A stretch of DNA of 64,000 nt from positions 62,001 through 126,000 of the forward strand of contig NZ_BONW01000042.1 of the NCBI RefSeq assembly GCF_016862915.1, given 5' to 3'. The position numbers and the translations under genes are program-made. The notes under the pieces are model-generated. The model did not search any database. It saw only the letters and a program-made list of their open reading frames with translations, and was not told where the DNA came from. Below are positions 16,640 through 24,927 of the stretch, in pieces; position 1 is the stretch's first letter; each line of letters starts with the position of its first letter. Origin of the DNA: Plantactinospora endophytica. GTDB lineage: Bacteria > Actinomycetota > Actinomycetes > Mycobacteriales > Micromonosporaceae.

Positions 16640-18355
16640 TCAGTGCGACTCGCGGGCCACCCGGTCTCCGCTGCCGCCCACCAGGAACCCCAGGTCGGCA
16701 CCGGTGTCGGCGCCGAGCACGGTGTCGACGTAGAGCCGTTCCCAGCCCCGGGCCGGCCGGGCGAACGCCGTCGCCATCGCCTCGGCGAGCGGCCGGGCCG
16801 CCAGCTCGTCGGCCGGAATGTCGACGTCCAGCCGACGCGCCTCGACGTCCAGCACGATCGGGTCACCGGTGCGTACCCGACCGAGCGGCCCACCGGCGGC
16901 GGCCTCCGGCGCGACGTGCAGCACCACCGTCCCGTACGCGGTGCCGCTCATCCGGCCGTCGCAGATCCGCACCATGTCGCGTACGCCCTGGCGGAGCAGC
17001 TTCTCCGGCAGCGGCAGGTTGGCCACCTCCGGCATCCCCGGATAGCCCTTCGGTCCACAGCCGCGCAGTACCAGTACCGAGTCGGCGTCGACGTCGAGAT
17101 CCGGGTCGTCGAGTCGGGCGTGCAGGTCCTCGACCGAGTCGAAGACGACCGCCCGACCCCGGTGCCGCAGCAGGTGCGGGGAGGCGGCGGCGGGCTTGAT
17201 GATGGCACCGGCCGGCGCCAGACTGCCGCGCAGCACCGCGATCCCCGCCTCCGGCATCAGCGGCGCCTCACGGGACCGGATCACCTCCGGATCACTGATC
17301 TCGTGCCCGGCGAGGTAGTCGCCGATCGGTCGGCCGGTCACCGTCGGCGCGGCCGGATCGAGCAGGTCGGCAACCTGGTTCAACACCGCCGGCAGGCCAC
17401 CGGCCCGGTGGAAGTCCTCCATCAGGAAGCGCCCGGCCGGTTGCAGGTCCACCAGCAGCGGTACGCCGCTGCCGAGCCGGTCGACGTCGTCCAGGGTGAT
17501 CGGCACGCCGACCCGGCCGGCGATCGCCAACAGGTGCACCACCGCGTTCGTGGAGCCGCCCAGCGCGGCCAACGCGACGATCGCGTTCCGGAACGACGCC
17601 TCGGTCAACACCTGGCTCGGCCGGCGCTGCTCCGCGACCATCTCCACGATCAGCTTCCCGGTGCCGTGCGAGCGGGCCAGCAGCCGGCTGTCGGGCGCCG
17701 GCAGACCGGCCGTACCCGGCAGGGTCATCCCGAGCACCTCGGCGAGCAGCCCCATGGTGGAGGCCGTACCCATGGTGTTGCAGTGTCCCCGGCTGCGGAT
17801 CATCGACGACTCGGAGGCGAGGAAGCCCTCCGGGGAGAGCGTGCCGGCGCGTACCTCCTCGGAGAGCCGCCACACGTCGGTGCCGCAGCCGAGCGGCACG
17901 CCCCGGAACGTGCCGGTCAGCATCGGGCCGCCCGGCACCACCACCGCCGGCAGGTCGACCGAGGCGGCACCCATCAGCAGCGCCGGAATCGTCTTGTCAC
18001 AGCCGCCGAGCAGCACCACCCCGTCGACCGGGTTGGCCCGGATCATCTCCTCGATCGCCATCGCGGCCATGTTCCGCCACAGCATCGCGGTCGGCCGGAC
18101 CTGCGTCTCCCCCAGCGAGACGACCGGCAGGTTGAGCGGCACCCCGCCGGCCTCCCAGATCCCGTTCGCCACGCTCGCCGCGACCTCGTCCAGGTGCCGG
18201 TTGCACGGGGTGAGGTCGGAGGCGGTGTTGGCGATCGCGATCTGCGGACGACCCTCGAAAGCCGAGTCCGGCACGCCGCGCCGCATCCACGCCCGGTGCA
18301 GGTAGGCGTTGCGGTCCGAACCGGCGTACCACTGATCACTCCGGAGTGCAGGCAT
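16640..18355 (-). CDS. IlvD/Edd family sugar-acid dehydratase
   Basis: An iron-sulfur dehydratase that converts an aldonic acid to its 2-keto-3-deoxy form, or dihydroxy acids in the IlvD branch. ATG 18355 with GGGAG upstream gives 571 residues. The two family signatures are visible: GGCDKTIPALLMGA at about residues 117-130 and SRGHCNTMGTASTM at about 188-200, both carrying cluster cysteines. C-terminal RICDGRMSGTAYGTVVLH is also typical. Length and the motifs TASDLTPCNRHLDEVA and PLMPEAGIAVLRGSLAP favour the sugar-acid (arabonate/xylonate/galactonate) subgroup over branched-chain synthesis. It diverges from a zinc dehydrogenase, a natural partner for an oxidative pentose or hexose route. Substrate not assigned. 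Confidence 0.85.
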   Translation of the reverse strand: MPALRSDQWYAGSDRNAYLHRAWMRRGVPDSAFEGRPQIAIANTASDLTPCNRHLDEVAASVANGIWEAGGVPLNLPVVSLGETQVRPTAMLWRNMAAMAIEEMIRANPVDGVVLLGGCDKTIPALLMGAASVDLPAVVVPGGPMLTGTFRGVPLGCGTDVWRLSEEVRAGTLSPEGFLASESSMIRSRGHCNTMGTASTMGLLAEVLGMTLPGTAGLPAPDSRLLARSHGTGKLIVEMVAEQRRPSQVLTEASFRNAIVALAALGGSTNAVVHLLAIAGRVGVPITLDDVDRLGSGVPLLVDLQPAGRFLMEDFHRAGGLPAVLNQVADLLDPAAPTVTGRPIGDYLAGHEISDPEVIRSREAPLMPEAGIAVLRGSLAPAGAIIKPAAASPHLLRHRGRAVVFDSVEDLHARLDDPDLDVDADSVLVLRGCGPKGYPGMPEVANLPLPEKLLRQGVRDMVRICDGRMSGTAYGTVVLHVAPEAAAGGPLGRVRTGDPIVLDVEARRLDVDIPADELAARPLAEAMATAFARPARGWERLYVDTVLGADTGADLGFLVGGSGDRVARESH

Positions 18356-18456
18356 ACTCCCATTATCAAGAACATCTTCGGGTACGGCTCCCGCCGTCTT
18401 CGGCGGATCACCCGTCCGCCGCACCGCGTCGACGCGTACGGTGCGGTGAGCTGACC

Positions 18457-19479
18457 GTGCGTGCGTTCGTGGTGACCGGTCCGGGTACCGCCGAGGTGTG
18501 TGAGGTCCCGCCACCGGTCGCCGGCCCCGGCGAGGTCGTCGTCGACGTACTGCGGGCCGGGGTCTGTGGCACCGACGCGGAGTTCTTCTCCGGACACATG
18601 GCGTACCTGCACAGCGGCGACGCCCGCTATCCGCTCCGGATCGGGCACGAGTGGTGCGGGCTGGTGTCGTCGGTCGGCGCCGACGTGGACGAGGGTTGGC
18701 TGGGCCGACGGGTCACCGGCGACACCATGCTCGGCTGCGGCCGGTGCGCCCGGTGCGTCGGCGGACGGCAGCACCTCTGCGCGGACCGGTACGAGATCGG
18801 CATCCGGGGTGGCTGGCCAGGCGCGCTCGCCGAGCGGCTGCCGGTCCCGGTCCGGGCCCTGCACCCGCTTCCCGACCAGGTCGACGCGACGCTCGGCGCA
18901 CTGGTAGAGCCGGGCGGCAACGCGCTACGGGTGGTCGAGGCGGCACAGGTCGGCCCCGGGCGGCGACTGCTCGTGCTCGGTCCCGGCACGATCGGCCTGC
19001 TGGTGGCGCAGATCGCGGCGGCCCGGGGTGCCGAGGTGCACCTGCTCGGCCGGGACGAAGACTCGCTCGACTTCGCCCGCCGACTCGGCTTCGGGTACGC
19101 CTGGACCGCGCGGACGCTGCCCGGCCCGGACGCGCTCGCCTTCGACGCGGTGGCCGACGCCGCCAACGACGAACGGCTGCCGGCGCTGGCGGTGGACCGG
19201 GTCGAGCCCGGCGGCCGGGTCGTCTACCTCGGTCTCGCCGAGCGGCCGAGCCTGCTCGACACCCGTCGGTTGGTGCTGAAGGACGTGACGGCGGTCGGGG
19301 TACTCAGCGCCTCCGGCGGGCTCGCCGGCACCGTCGAACTCTACGCGTCGGGAGCCGTCGATCCGCGCCCGCTGGTGGCGGCGACGGTGGGGCTGGACGA
19401 CGTCGCGGCGGTGCTGCGTGGCGAGCGCGATCCCGACTGGGGCGCCGCCCCGAAAATCCACGTCGATCCGCAACGCTGA
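18457..19479 (+). CDS. Zinc-dependent medium-chain dehydrogenase (sugar/polyol dehydrogenase like)
   Basis: A predicted NAD(P)-dependent oxidation of a sugar or polyol. GTG 18457 gives 340 residues and the family start VRAFVVTGPG; the longer frame adds a Pro/Arg-rich stretch of no family. The catalytic zinc region includes GVCGTDAEFF and RIGHEWCG. The structural zinc loop has four cysteines, in GCGRCARCVGGRQHLC at about 92-107. The Rossmann fold includes LVLGPGTIGLLVAQIAAARG. The length is standard. It is divergent from the IlvD/Edd dehydratase, 101 bases between starts, suggesting shared control and an oxidation-dehydration pathway. The preceding bases have no clear Shine-Dalgarno. Confidence 0.82.
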   Translation: MRAFVVTGPGTAEVCEVPPPVAGPGEVVVDVLRAGVCGTDAEFFSGHMAYLHSGDARYPLRIGHEWCGLVSSVGADVDEGWLGRRVTGDTMLGCGRCARCVGGRQHLCADRYEIGIRGGWPGALAERLPVPVRALHPLPDQVDATLGALVEPGGNALRVVEAAQVGPGRRLLVLGPGTIGLLVAQIAAARGAEVHLLGRDEDSLDFARRLGFGYAWTARTLPGPDALAFDAVADAANDERLPALAVDRVEPGGRVVYLGLAERPSLLDTRRLVLKDVTAVGVLSASGGLAGTVELYASGAVDPRPLVAATVGLDDVAAVLRGERDPDWGAAPKIHVDPQR

Positions 19480-19558
19480 CCGGTCCGACAGTCAGCCGGA
19501 CGGGGTCGGGATGTTTCCGTTTTCGCCACCCGCGACCGACCACATTAGGCTGACCCGC

Positions 19559-20122
19559 ATGTCACGCCCGACACCCGACCCGCCACCTCCCCGGAAGCTG
19601 GTGTGGGCCTCCAACGAGGTGCTCGCCCGGATCGGTGAGCAGGTCCAGCCGCAGGTCAGTCTGTCGAGGAAAATTGCGCTGGCGGCGACGACCGCCTTCG
19701 TCTTCACCTGGGTACCGGCCTTCCTCGCGTTGGCGATCACGACCCTCGCGGTGCCGTCGGCGACCGACGAGGCAGGCGTCGGGACGACCGCCTTCTGGGC
19801 ACTCCAGCTCGCCGTCCTGATCGCGATCACGGCGGTGGTCAGCACGTGGCGGCGTAACGCCGAGCCCGACGCAGCCGGCGCGGAGACGCCGGGCCGACCG
19901 GCTCCGCTGCGTATCGCGATCCACGTGCTGGTCACCGGCACATGCGCGGCGTTGGTGCTGGCGGCGCAGGGGCTCTCCACCGGCCAGATCGCCTCGCTGA
20001 CGATCGTGCTCGTCGCCGTACTGCACCTGTTGCCCGTGATCCTGGCCAGGCTGCTGCGACGAGGCCGTAGGCGGTCCCCCGCTCCTGCGGCTGATCCTGG
20101 TGCGACCGACCCGGTCCGATAA
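19559..20122 (+). CDS. Small membrane protein, unknown
   Basis: The 187-residue product starts at ATG 19559. TTAGGCT about ten bases upstream and no ribosome binding site suggest a leaderless transcript. The cytosolic N-terminus is Pro-rich. Four hydrophobic segments (about 42-64, 81-100, 123-143, 148-165) are joined by short loops, and the C-terminal tail is Arg/Pro-rich. I recognise no enzymatic motif. It lies 79 bases after the zinc dehydrogenase on the same strand. Function not assigned. Confidence 0.6.
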   Translation: MSRPTPDPPPPRKLVWASNEVLARIGEQVQPQVSLSRKIALAATTAFVFTWVPAFLALAITTLAVPSATDEAGVGTTAFWALQLAVLIAITAVVSTWRRNAEPDAAGAETPGRPAPLRIAIHVLVTGTCAALVLAAQGLSTGQIASLTIVLVAVLHLLPVILARLLRRGRRRSPAPAADPGATDPVR

Positions 20123-20197
20123 AGCGCTCGTCACCGATGCTCACGTCATCGGCGGCGGACCTGGTCGGCCCGATCGCGGCATCGTTACGCTTGCGCC

Positions 20198-20818
20198 GTG
20201 GCCGCATGGTTCGTACGTCGCGTCGTGCCGCGTGGCGAGCCGGACGGGGTGGCAGTCGCCTTCCTCGTCGGCGGCAGACGGACCGCCGTCTGGGCATCCA
20301 TCGCGTCGTTGGGCAGCATGGGTGCGGTGGTTGTCGGGGCGGACGGCCAACTGACCTTTCCCGGGCCGACGCCGGAGCCGGACACCGTACCCTTCGCCGT
20401 GTTCACCGCACTGCGCGACGGCCCGGCCCGGCCGGCGGTGCTCGCGAGGGCACCCGGCGGCGCCGCACGGGTCAGTCGGCACGGCCGGCTTGCGGCCGAA
20501 CCCGAGGTGGCCGCCGCCGTCGACCGGCTCCGCCAGCAGCTCGTGGCCGATGGCTGGCTCGGTAACCGGTCCGCGACCAGGCGACTGCTCGGCCGGCTGC
20601 GGAACGCGCACCGACACCTCGGGCCACAGTCGAACCCGGCCTGGCCCGTCTACGGGCCGCACGGCGCCGCAGTCGCGGTGGCACTCTTCGGCCAGAACGC
20701 GATCTGGCAGGCCGACCCACAGCTCGCCAGGGCGCTCGGACTGCCGTTGCCGGTCATGAAACACCGGCAGAGAAGCACACCCCCGGTCGACCAGGACGCC
20801 GACTGCGGCTGCTCGTGA
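20198..20818 (+). CDS. TIGR04222-like protein with Cys-Gly-Cys tail
   Basis: A 206-residue product from GTG 20198; TACGCT lies seven bases upstream, consistent with leaderless expression. Two segments recall the TIGR04222 family of actinomycete membrane proteins: an N-terminal winged-helix-like stretch (VAFLVGGRRTAVWASIASLGSMGAV ... DGQLTFPGP) and a C-terminal AVALFGQNAIWQADPQLARALGLP, followed by a tail ending DCGCS. Those proteins usually have membrane helices between the two parts; here the middle is a hydrophilic Arg-rich stretch, so this may be a soluble variant or a false resemblance. Function unknown. Confidence 0.55.
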   Translation: MAAWFVRRVVPRGEPDGVAVAFLVGGRRTAVWASIASLGSMGAVVVGADGQLTFPGPTPEPDTVPFAVFTALRDGPARPAVLARAPGGAARVSRHGRLAAEPEVAAAVDRLRQQLVADGWLGNRSATRRLLGRLRNAHRHLGPQSNPAWPVYGPHGAAVAVALFGQNAIWQADPQLARALGLPLPVMKHRQRSTPPVDQDADCGCS

Positions 20819-20843
20819 CGTCTCGCCGCAGAAGATCCCGCTG

Positions 20844-21039
20844 AGACCGCATCTCATTTGGGGTCGTTGCTGGTCGGCAGGTTGAGCCGGTCGGCTCGCC
20901 GGTAGCGGATCAGAGCGCAGGCCAGGCGCGGGAATCCGGTGAGATGAGAAGCTTTGCGTTCGTAGCGGTGGGCCAGCCGCCGGAACCTGGTGACCCACTC
21001 CAGGCAGCGTTCGATGACGTAGCGATGCCGGCCGAGGCG
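20844..21039 (-). repeat. 196-bp inverted repeat, left arm
   Basis: Nearly identical (six mismatches counted by eye, about 97%) to the reverse complement of 23725-23920. It covers the end of the IS5-type transposase and ends at the shared terminal bases GAGATGCGGTCT, which may be the right inverted repeat of the element. Confidence 0.85.
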
Positions 21040-21100
21040 TGTCGATGACTCGACGCCCCTGCGCGCGATCCGGGCCCTTATCCCGCGCTGGGCGAGGGGT
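20854..21100 (-). pseudogene. IS5-family transposase 3' remnant (copy A)
   Basis: About 80 residues of the C-terminal part of an IS5-type DDE transposase are readable: RGIRARIARRGVESS, then RLGRHRYVIERCLEWVTRFRRLAHRYERK and FPRLACALIRYRRA up to the stop at 20854. The catalytic Glu of YVIER is kept, but the N-terminal two thirds and start are gone. Homology fades near 21100. It faces leftward, away from the M28 peptidase, and its last 196 bases are repeated inverted at 23725-23920. Confidence 0.8.
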
Positions 21101-21376
21101 TGCGCAGGCTGCGTCGATCTGCGGTGGTCGCAGTCGTCGGTCAGGGGCTGTGTAGGTGGGTCGGGGTGGGAAGCGTTGGAGGACGCTTCCCGGACAGGCT
21201 GTCCACGTCGTGTCGTCACACAATCTCGGTCAACGTTCCCGGGCAGTACGGCTACGTCGTGTCGGTTCCGGGGATCGTGGGACCTTTCCACCATCTCACA
21301 GGTGGGGAAGTCCGCAGTGTGACTGTGCGGCGCTCACCATCGTCGCGGAGATCCACTGTCAATACCGTCGGCAAAC
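21101..21376. other. Region between IS remnant and M28 peptidase
   Basis: 276 bases without a supported gene. It holds GGAAGCGTT near GAGGACGCTTCC (inverted halves around 21169-21190) and presumably the peptidase promoter. No clear ribosome binding site precedes the GTG at 21377. Confidence 0.4.
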
Positions 21377-23707
21377 GTGAATCAATCGACTAACACCTGG
21401 CGCTCACGTCTCGGCGGATGGGCGGTGTGGCTGGCCGTCGCGGCGGTCGTGGGAATCACCGTCATGGGCGAGGCCAGCGTGCAGCGGGCGGTCCCGATCG
21501 ACGGTGCGACCGGCGTGTTCAGTGCCGGCCGGGCCGTCACCCATCTGGAGCGTTTCGCCACCGAGCCGCGTCCGTTGGGCAGCCCCGCCAGCGAACGCGC
21601 CCGGAACTACGTCGCCGAGGAACTGCGCGCGGCCGGGCTGACCGTCGAGATCCCGTCCGCTGTCGGAGTACGGGACGCGGCAGGGCTCGCCACCTTCGGT
21701 CGGGTCCAGAACGTCGTGGCGGTGCTGCCGGGCACCGATTCGACGGGCACGCTCCTCCTGGCCGCGCACTACGACTCGGCTGCGGTCAGCCCCGGCGCCT
21801 CGGACGACGGCGCCGCCGTGGCCGCGATCCTGGAGACCGTCCGGGCCTTGCGGGCCGGGCCGGCACTCCGCAACGACCTCGTGGTGCTGGTCACCGACGG
21901 CGAGGAGGATGGTCTGCTCGGCGCCGAGGCGTTCGTCCGCGAGCATCCGTTGGGCAGCCAGGGCGGGATCGCCCTCAACTTCGAGGCGCGCGGAGTCACC
22001 GGGCCGTCGGTCATGTTCGAGACCTCGCGCGACAACGCCGGACTGGTCAGTCTCTTCGCGGACGCGGCGCCACACCCGCGCGGCGATTCGTCCATGGTGG
22101 AGATCTATCGGCTGCTTCCCAACAACAGCGACTTCACCGCACTGTCCGGCGCGGGCTTTTCCGGCCTGAACTTCGCCTATTTCGAAGGTGCCGCGTTCTA
22201 TCACACCGCCGGCGACTCACTGGCCAACCTCGATCGGGGTAGCCTCCAGCACCACGGCGAGAACATGCTCGCCGTGGCGCGGGCACTCGGTGAGAGCGAC
22301 CTTCGCTCACTCGCCGCGAAACACGACCGCACCTACTTCCGGGTCCTCGGCGTCATGGTCGGTTATTCCGACGGGGCCGTGTGGCCGCTGGCCGTACTGT
22401 CGATCCTGGCCGTTATGGCATTCGCGGTCCTGGCCCACCGCCGACGGCACGCCACCGTGGGCGGCCTGCTCGCCGCGACCGGCTCGGCGCTGTTGCCTCT
22501 CCTCGTGGCGGCTGTGCTCGGTCAGGCGCTCTGGTCGCTTCTGGCGTGGCTGCAGCCGCAGTACGATGCGATGGGCGGCCTGCTGCACCAGCCTTTGCCG
22601 TTCCAGGCCGCGATGGCGGGCCTCGGCATCCTGGCAGTACTCGGCTGGCTTCTGCTGATGCGGCATCGGGTGGGTGGCGCAGCCATCGCGGTGGCCGGCG
22701 CGTTCTGGGTCGGCCTTCTCGGCGTGGTGTGCGCGGCGTACGCCCCGGGCGCCGCCTACCTTTTCACGATTCCCGCCCTGGTCTGCGCGCTCGCCGGTAT
22801 CGTCGCCGTCGGTGTCGACCGCCTCTGGTTGAACGTCGCGACAATCGGGACGGCGGCGGCGATCTCGGCCGTGCTGCTCCCAGCCGTTATCCGTAACGTC
22901 TTCAACGGTGTCGGGCTCGTGTTCGGTGGCGCCGGCTCGCTCCTCGTCGTCCTACTCGGACTCACCCTTACGCAGGTGGTCGATCTCGTCTGGGTGGGCC
23001 GGTGGGCCAAGGAGGACAAGGCGCGCCGACCCGGCCGGCGCACGACGATCGCCGCTGCGGCCATGACGCTGCTGCTGGTGCTGGCCGGACTCTGGTTGAA
23101 CACACCCGACACCGACCAACCGGGTCGCACCCACCTGGCCTACATCCTCGACAGCGGCACCGGCCAGGCGTTCTGGGTCAGCGCGGAGACCGAACCGACC
23201 GACTGGACCCGACGACACGTGTCCGGCACCGACACCTCCGGGCTGCCTCCCGGATACCAGCGCGGAACACTGTGGACCGGCGCCGCCTCGACTATCGACG
23301 CGCCAGGGCCGCAGGTCACGCTACGGTCGCGGACCATCGACTCCGTGACCGTGCACGTGGCGTCCCCGCGCGGCGCCCCTTCGGTAACGCTGCGGACCGA
23401 GGTACCGATCGTCGGCGCCACAGCGACGATGCCGGGCGAGGCCCCGGTGAGTGCCGTGGTCGAGGGCACCCGAGCCAACACCTGGCCGGGTGAGATCCGC
23501 TTCCGTGGCCTGCCGGCGGAGGGCGTCGAGATCACGGTCCGGATCGGCACCCCGGACGCGTTCCGGCTTACGGCGATCGACGAGACGCACGGCCTCGAGG
23601 ACGCGCCCGGGTTCGTTCACCGGCCGGCAAACCTGGTTGCCGGGACCCGTGAGGACGGCGACATCGTGGCGGTCGCGACCACGTTCCCCGTCCCGGCCGC
23701 GCCGTAG
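21377..23707 (+). CDS. Membrane-anchored M28 family zinc metallopeptidase
   Basis: A 776-residue peptidase whose catalytic domain should lie outside the membrane, like vacuolar/ER M28 peptidases (Pff1/ERMP1). GTG 21377 opens before an N-terminal signal anchor (about 14-33). The M28 domain (about 45-325) shows the co-catalytic zinc ligands: AAHYDS (His), GASDDGA (Asp), TDGEEDGLLGAE (Glu-Glu) and YHTAGDSLANLD (His). Eight or nine hydrophobic segments then fill about 335-590. A soluble beta-rich domain of about 180 residues follows (GTGQAFWVSAETEPTDWTR ...), as in the eukaryotic-type members. It sits alone between two inverted IS5 transposase ends, its stop only 17 bases before the right one, so it was probably carried in or trapped by them. 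Confidence 0.88.
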   Translation: MNQSTNTWRSRLGGWAVWLAVAAVVGITVMGEASVQRAVPIDGATGVFSAGRAVTHLERFATEPRPLGSPASERARNYVAEELRAAGLTVEIPSAVGVRDAAGLATFGRVQNVVAVLPGTDSTGTLLLAAHYDSAAVSPGASDDGAAVAAILETVRALRAGPALRNDLVVLVTDGEEDGLLGAEAFVREHPLGSQGGIALNFEARGVTGPSVMFETSRDNAGLVSLFADAAPHPRGDSSMVEIYRLLPNNSDFTALSGAGFSGLNFAYFEGAAFYHTAGDSLANLDRGSLQHHGENMLAVARALGESDLRSLAAKHDRTYFRVLGVMVGYSDGAVWPLAVLSILAVMAFAVLAHRRRHATVGGLLAATGSALLPLLVAAVLGQALWSLLAWLQPQYDAMGGLLHQPLPFQAAMAGLGILAVLGWLLLMRHRVGGAAIAVAGAFWVGLLGVVCAAYAPGAAYLFTIPALVCALAGIVAVGVDRLWLNVATIGTAAAISAVLLPAVIRNVFNGVGLVFGGAGSLLVVLLGLTLTQVVDLVWVGRWAKEDKARRPGRRTTIAAAAMTLLLVLAGLWLNTPDTDQPGRTHLAYILDSGTGQAFWVSAETEPTDWTRRHVSGTDTSGLPPGYQRGTLWTGAASTIDAPGPQVTLRSRTIDSVTVHVASPRGAPSVTLRTEVPIVGATATMPGEAPVSAVVEGTRANTWPGEIRFRGLPAEGVEITVRIGTPDAFRLTAIDETHGLEDAPGFVHRPANLVAGTREDGDIVAVATTFPVPAAP

Positions 23708-23724
23708 GCGGCGATCGCTCGGCT

Positions 23725-23910
23725 CGCCTCGGCCGGCACCGCTACGTCGTCGAACGCTGCCTGGAGTGGGTCACCAGGTTCCGGCGGCTGGCCCACCGCT
23801 ACGAACGCAAAGCTTCTCATCTCACCGGATTCCCGCGCCTGGCCCGCGCTCCGATCCGCTACCGGCGAGCCGACCGGCTCAACCTGCCGACCAGCAGCAA
23901 CCCCAAATGA
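23725..23910 (+). pseudogene. IS5-family transposase 3' remnant (copy B)
   Basis: Codes RLGRHRYVVERCLEWVTRF through RADRLNLPTSSNPK to the TGA at 23910, the same C-terminal part as copy A but shorter at its 5' side. Changes against copy A include Ile to Val in YVVER and Cys to Arg in LARAPIRY. There is no start or catalytic N-terminus, so it cannot make an active transposase. Confidence 0.8.
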
Positions 23911-23920
23911 GATGCGGTCT
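23725..23920 (+). repeat. 196-bp inverted repeat, right arm
   Basis: Mirror copy of 20844-21039, starting 17 bases after the peptidase stop and ending at GAGATGCGGTCT. With the left arm it brackets about 2.7 kb containing one intact gene. Confidence 0.85.
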
Positions 23921-23950
23921 GGGGGCGCGACGTGTCCGGGACCGACGACG

Positions 23951-24499
23951 TCATCGCTGTCGGGCGAGCGGGCCGCCTTCGTCGAATCGCCAGGTCGGGT
24001 AGCGGTCCGCCAGGTAGGGACGGTGGCCGTCCCAGTCGGCCGGCCCGAGCCGGCGTACCGGCGACAGGTGAAGCCCGTCGTCGAGGTCCTGCTGATAGCC
24101 CCACGCGAAGCCGACCAGCGGGACAACAAGCCGGGGGTCGACGTCCCAGGGGCCGACCGTCAGGAAGCTGTGCGCCTGCCACCGCACGGCGCCGACATGT
24201 CGTCGTGACGGAGCGTCGAACAGCGTCGGCCGGAACCCGTACCAGGCGAACGGTGCGGTGGAGTCGGCGAAGAGGTCGAACGGGTCGATGGTGAACGGAT
24301 CCGTCGCACCAGGCTCCTGGACCAACTGCACCCAGCCCAACAGGGACCGGTATCCGTGGGCGCTGAACTCCACGGCCGCAGCGCAGACCGGCATCCCCAG
24401 ATCACGCTCGTCCTTGCCGACGACCACCGGATCGGTGTTCGCCACCACCTCGACCAGTACCCGACCAGACTCGCCGCCGACATCGAACCCGATTTCCAC
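23951..24499 (-). CDS. Hypothetical protein, about 182 residues
   Basis: GTG 24499 is chosen because GAGGATG precedes it; the longer frame begins without a site. The protein is acidic and soluble, rich in aromatic residues (PFAWYGFRPTLFDAPSRRHVGAVRW, FAWGYQQDLDDGLHL, PYLADRYPTWRF), with no signal peptide, membrane segment or catalytic motif I recognise. It reads toward the right IS remnant and ends 30 bases from it. A possible small membrane ORF ends four bases upstream. Function not assigned. Confidence 0.6.
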   Translation of the reverse strand: MEIGFDVGGESGRVLVEVVANTDPVVVGKDERDLGMPVCAAAVEFSAHGYRSLLGWVQLVQEPGATDPFTIDPFDLFADSTAPFAWYGFRPTLFDAPSRRHVGAVRWQAHSFLTVGPWDVDPRLVVPLVGFAWGYQQDLDDGLHLSPVRRLGPADWDGHRPYLADRYPTWRFDEGGPLARQR

Positions 24500-24503
24500 G
24501 GGG

Positions 24504-24662
24504 TCATCCTCGCACCGGCCCCGGTGCACTCGACTGCCCGGCGGACTCCGGCGGCCTGAGCACGGCCAGCCCCACCAACACGGTCAGCACCATCCGCCAG
24601 GTCGCGGATCCGGCCAACAGGGCCGTCGCAGCACCGGGTGCGGTACTGCCCCGTCGGACCAC
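24504..24662 (-). CDS. Possible 52-residue single-span membrane protein
   Basis: A short frame from GTG 24662 to TGA 24506-24504, ending four bases before the start of the next gene. It has one clear hydrophobic helix (LTVLVGLAVL after ATALLAGSATWRM). The same frame continues upstream past a stop with coding-like residues (LNGPLDGWLDVVLAALEQA), so it may be the tail of a broken gene. No homologue is recognised and the call is tentative. Confidence 0.3.
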   Translation of the reverse strand: MVRRGSTAPGAATALLAGSATWRMVLTVLVGLAVLRPPESAGQSSAPGPVRG

Positions 24663-24882
24663 ACTTCCACCAACCTCGGTCTCTCACCGGGTTCGGTCGG
24701 CACCCTGTCTCCGGGCCTGCTCCAGTGCGGCAAGGACCACGTCCAGCCAACCGTCGAGCGGCCCGTTCAGCCGCCGAGCGGACCTTGCGGCTTGGTCGTC
24801 GTCGAGGCCCGGGGCGGCCCAGGGTCGATGGGGGCGGCCACCGGTCGTTGACGCATTCCGTGCCGCTCACTAGCCTGGGGCG

Positions 24883-24900
24883 ACCTGTGCATACACAGGT
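24883..24900. promoter_or_regulatory. 18-bp operator ACCTGTG-CATA-CACAGGT
   Basis: A perfect 7+7 bp inverted repeat 27 bases before the reductase start and just after a TAGCCT -10-like box, so a bound protein would block transcription. The size suits TetR or MarR dimers, but no such gene lies beside it. Confidence 0.6.
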
Positions 24901-24927
24901 ATCACTACGGGGGAGGTAGTGCGGATC

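Noticed and set aside
16640-18355. Housekeeping IlvD dihydroxy-acid dehydratase
   Set aside because: The motifs and the divergent zinc sugar dehydrogenase fit the sugar-acid subgroup better, and no branched-chain amino acid genes are near.
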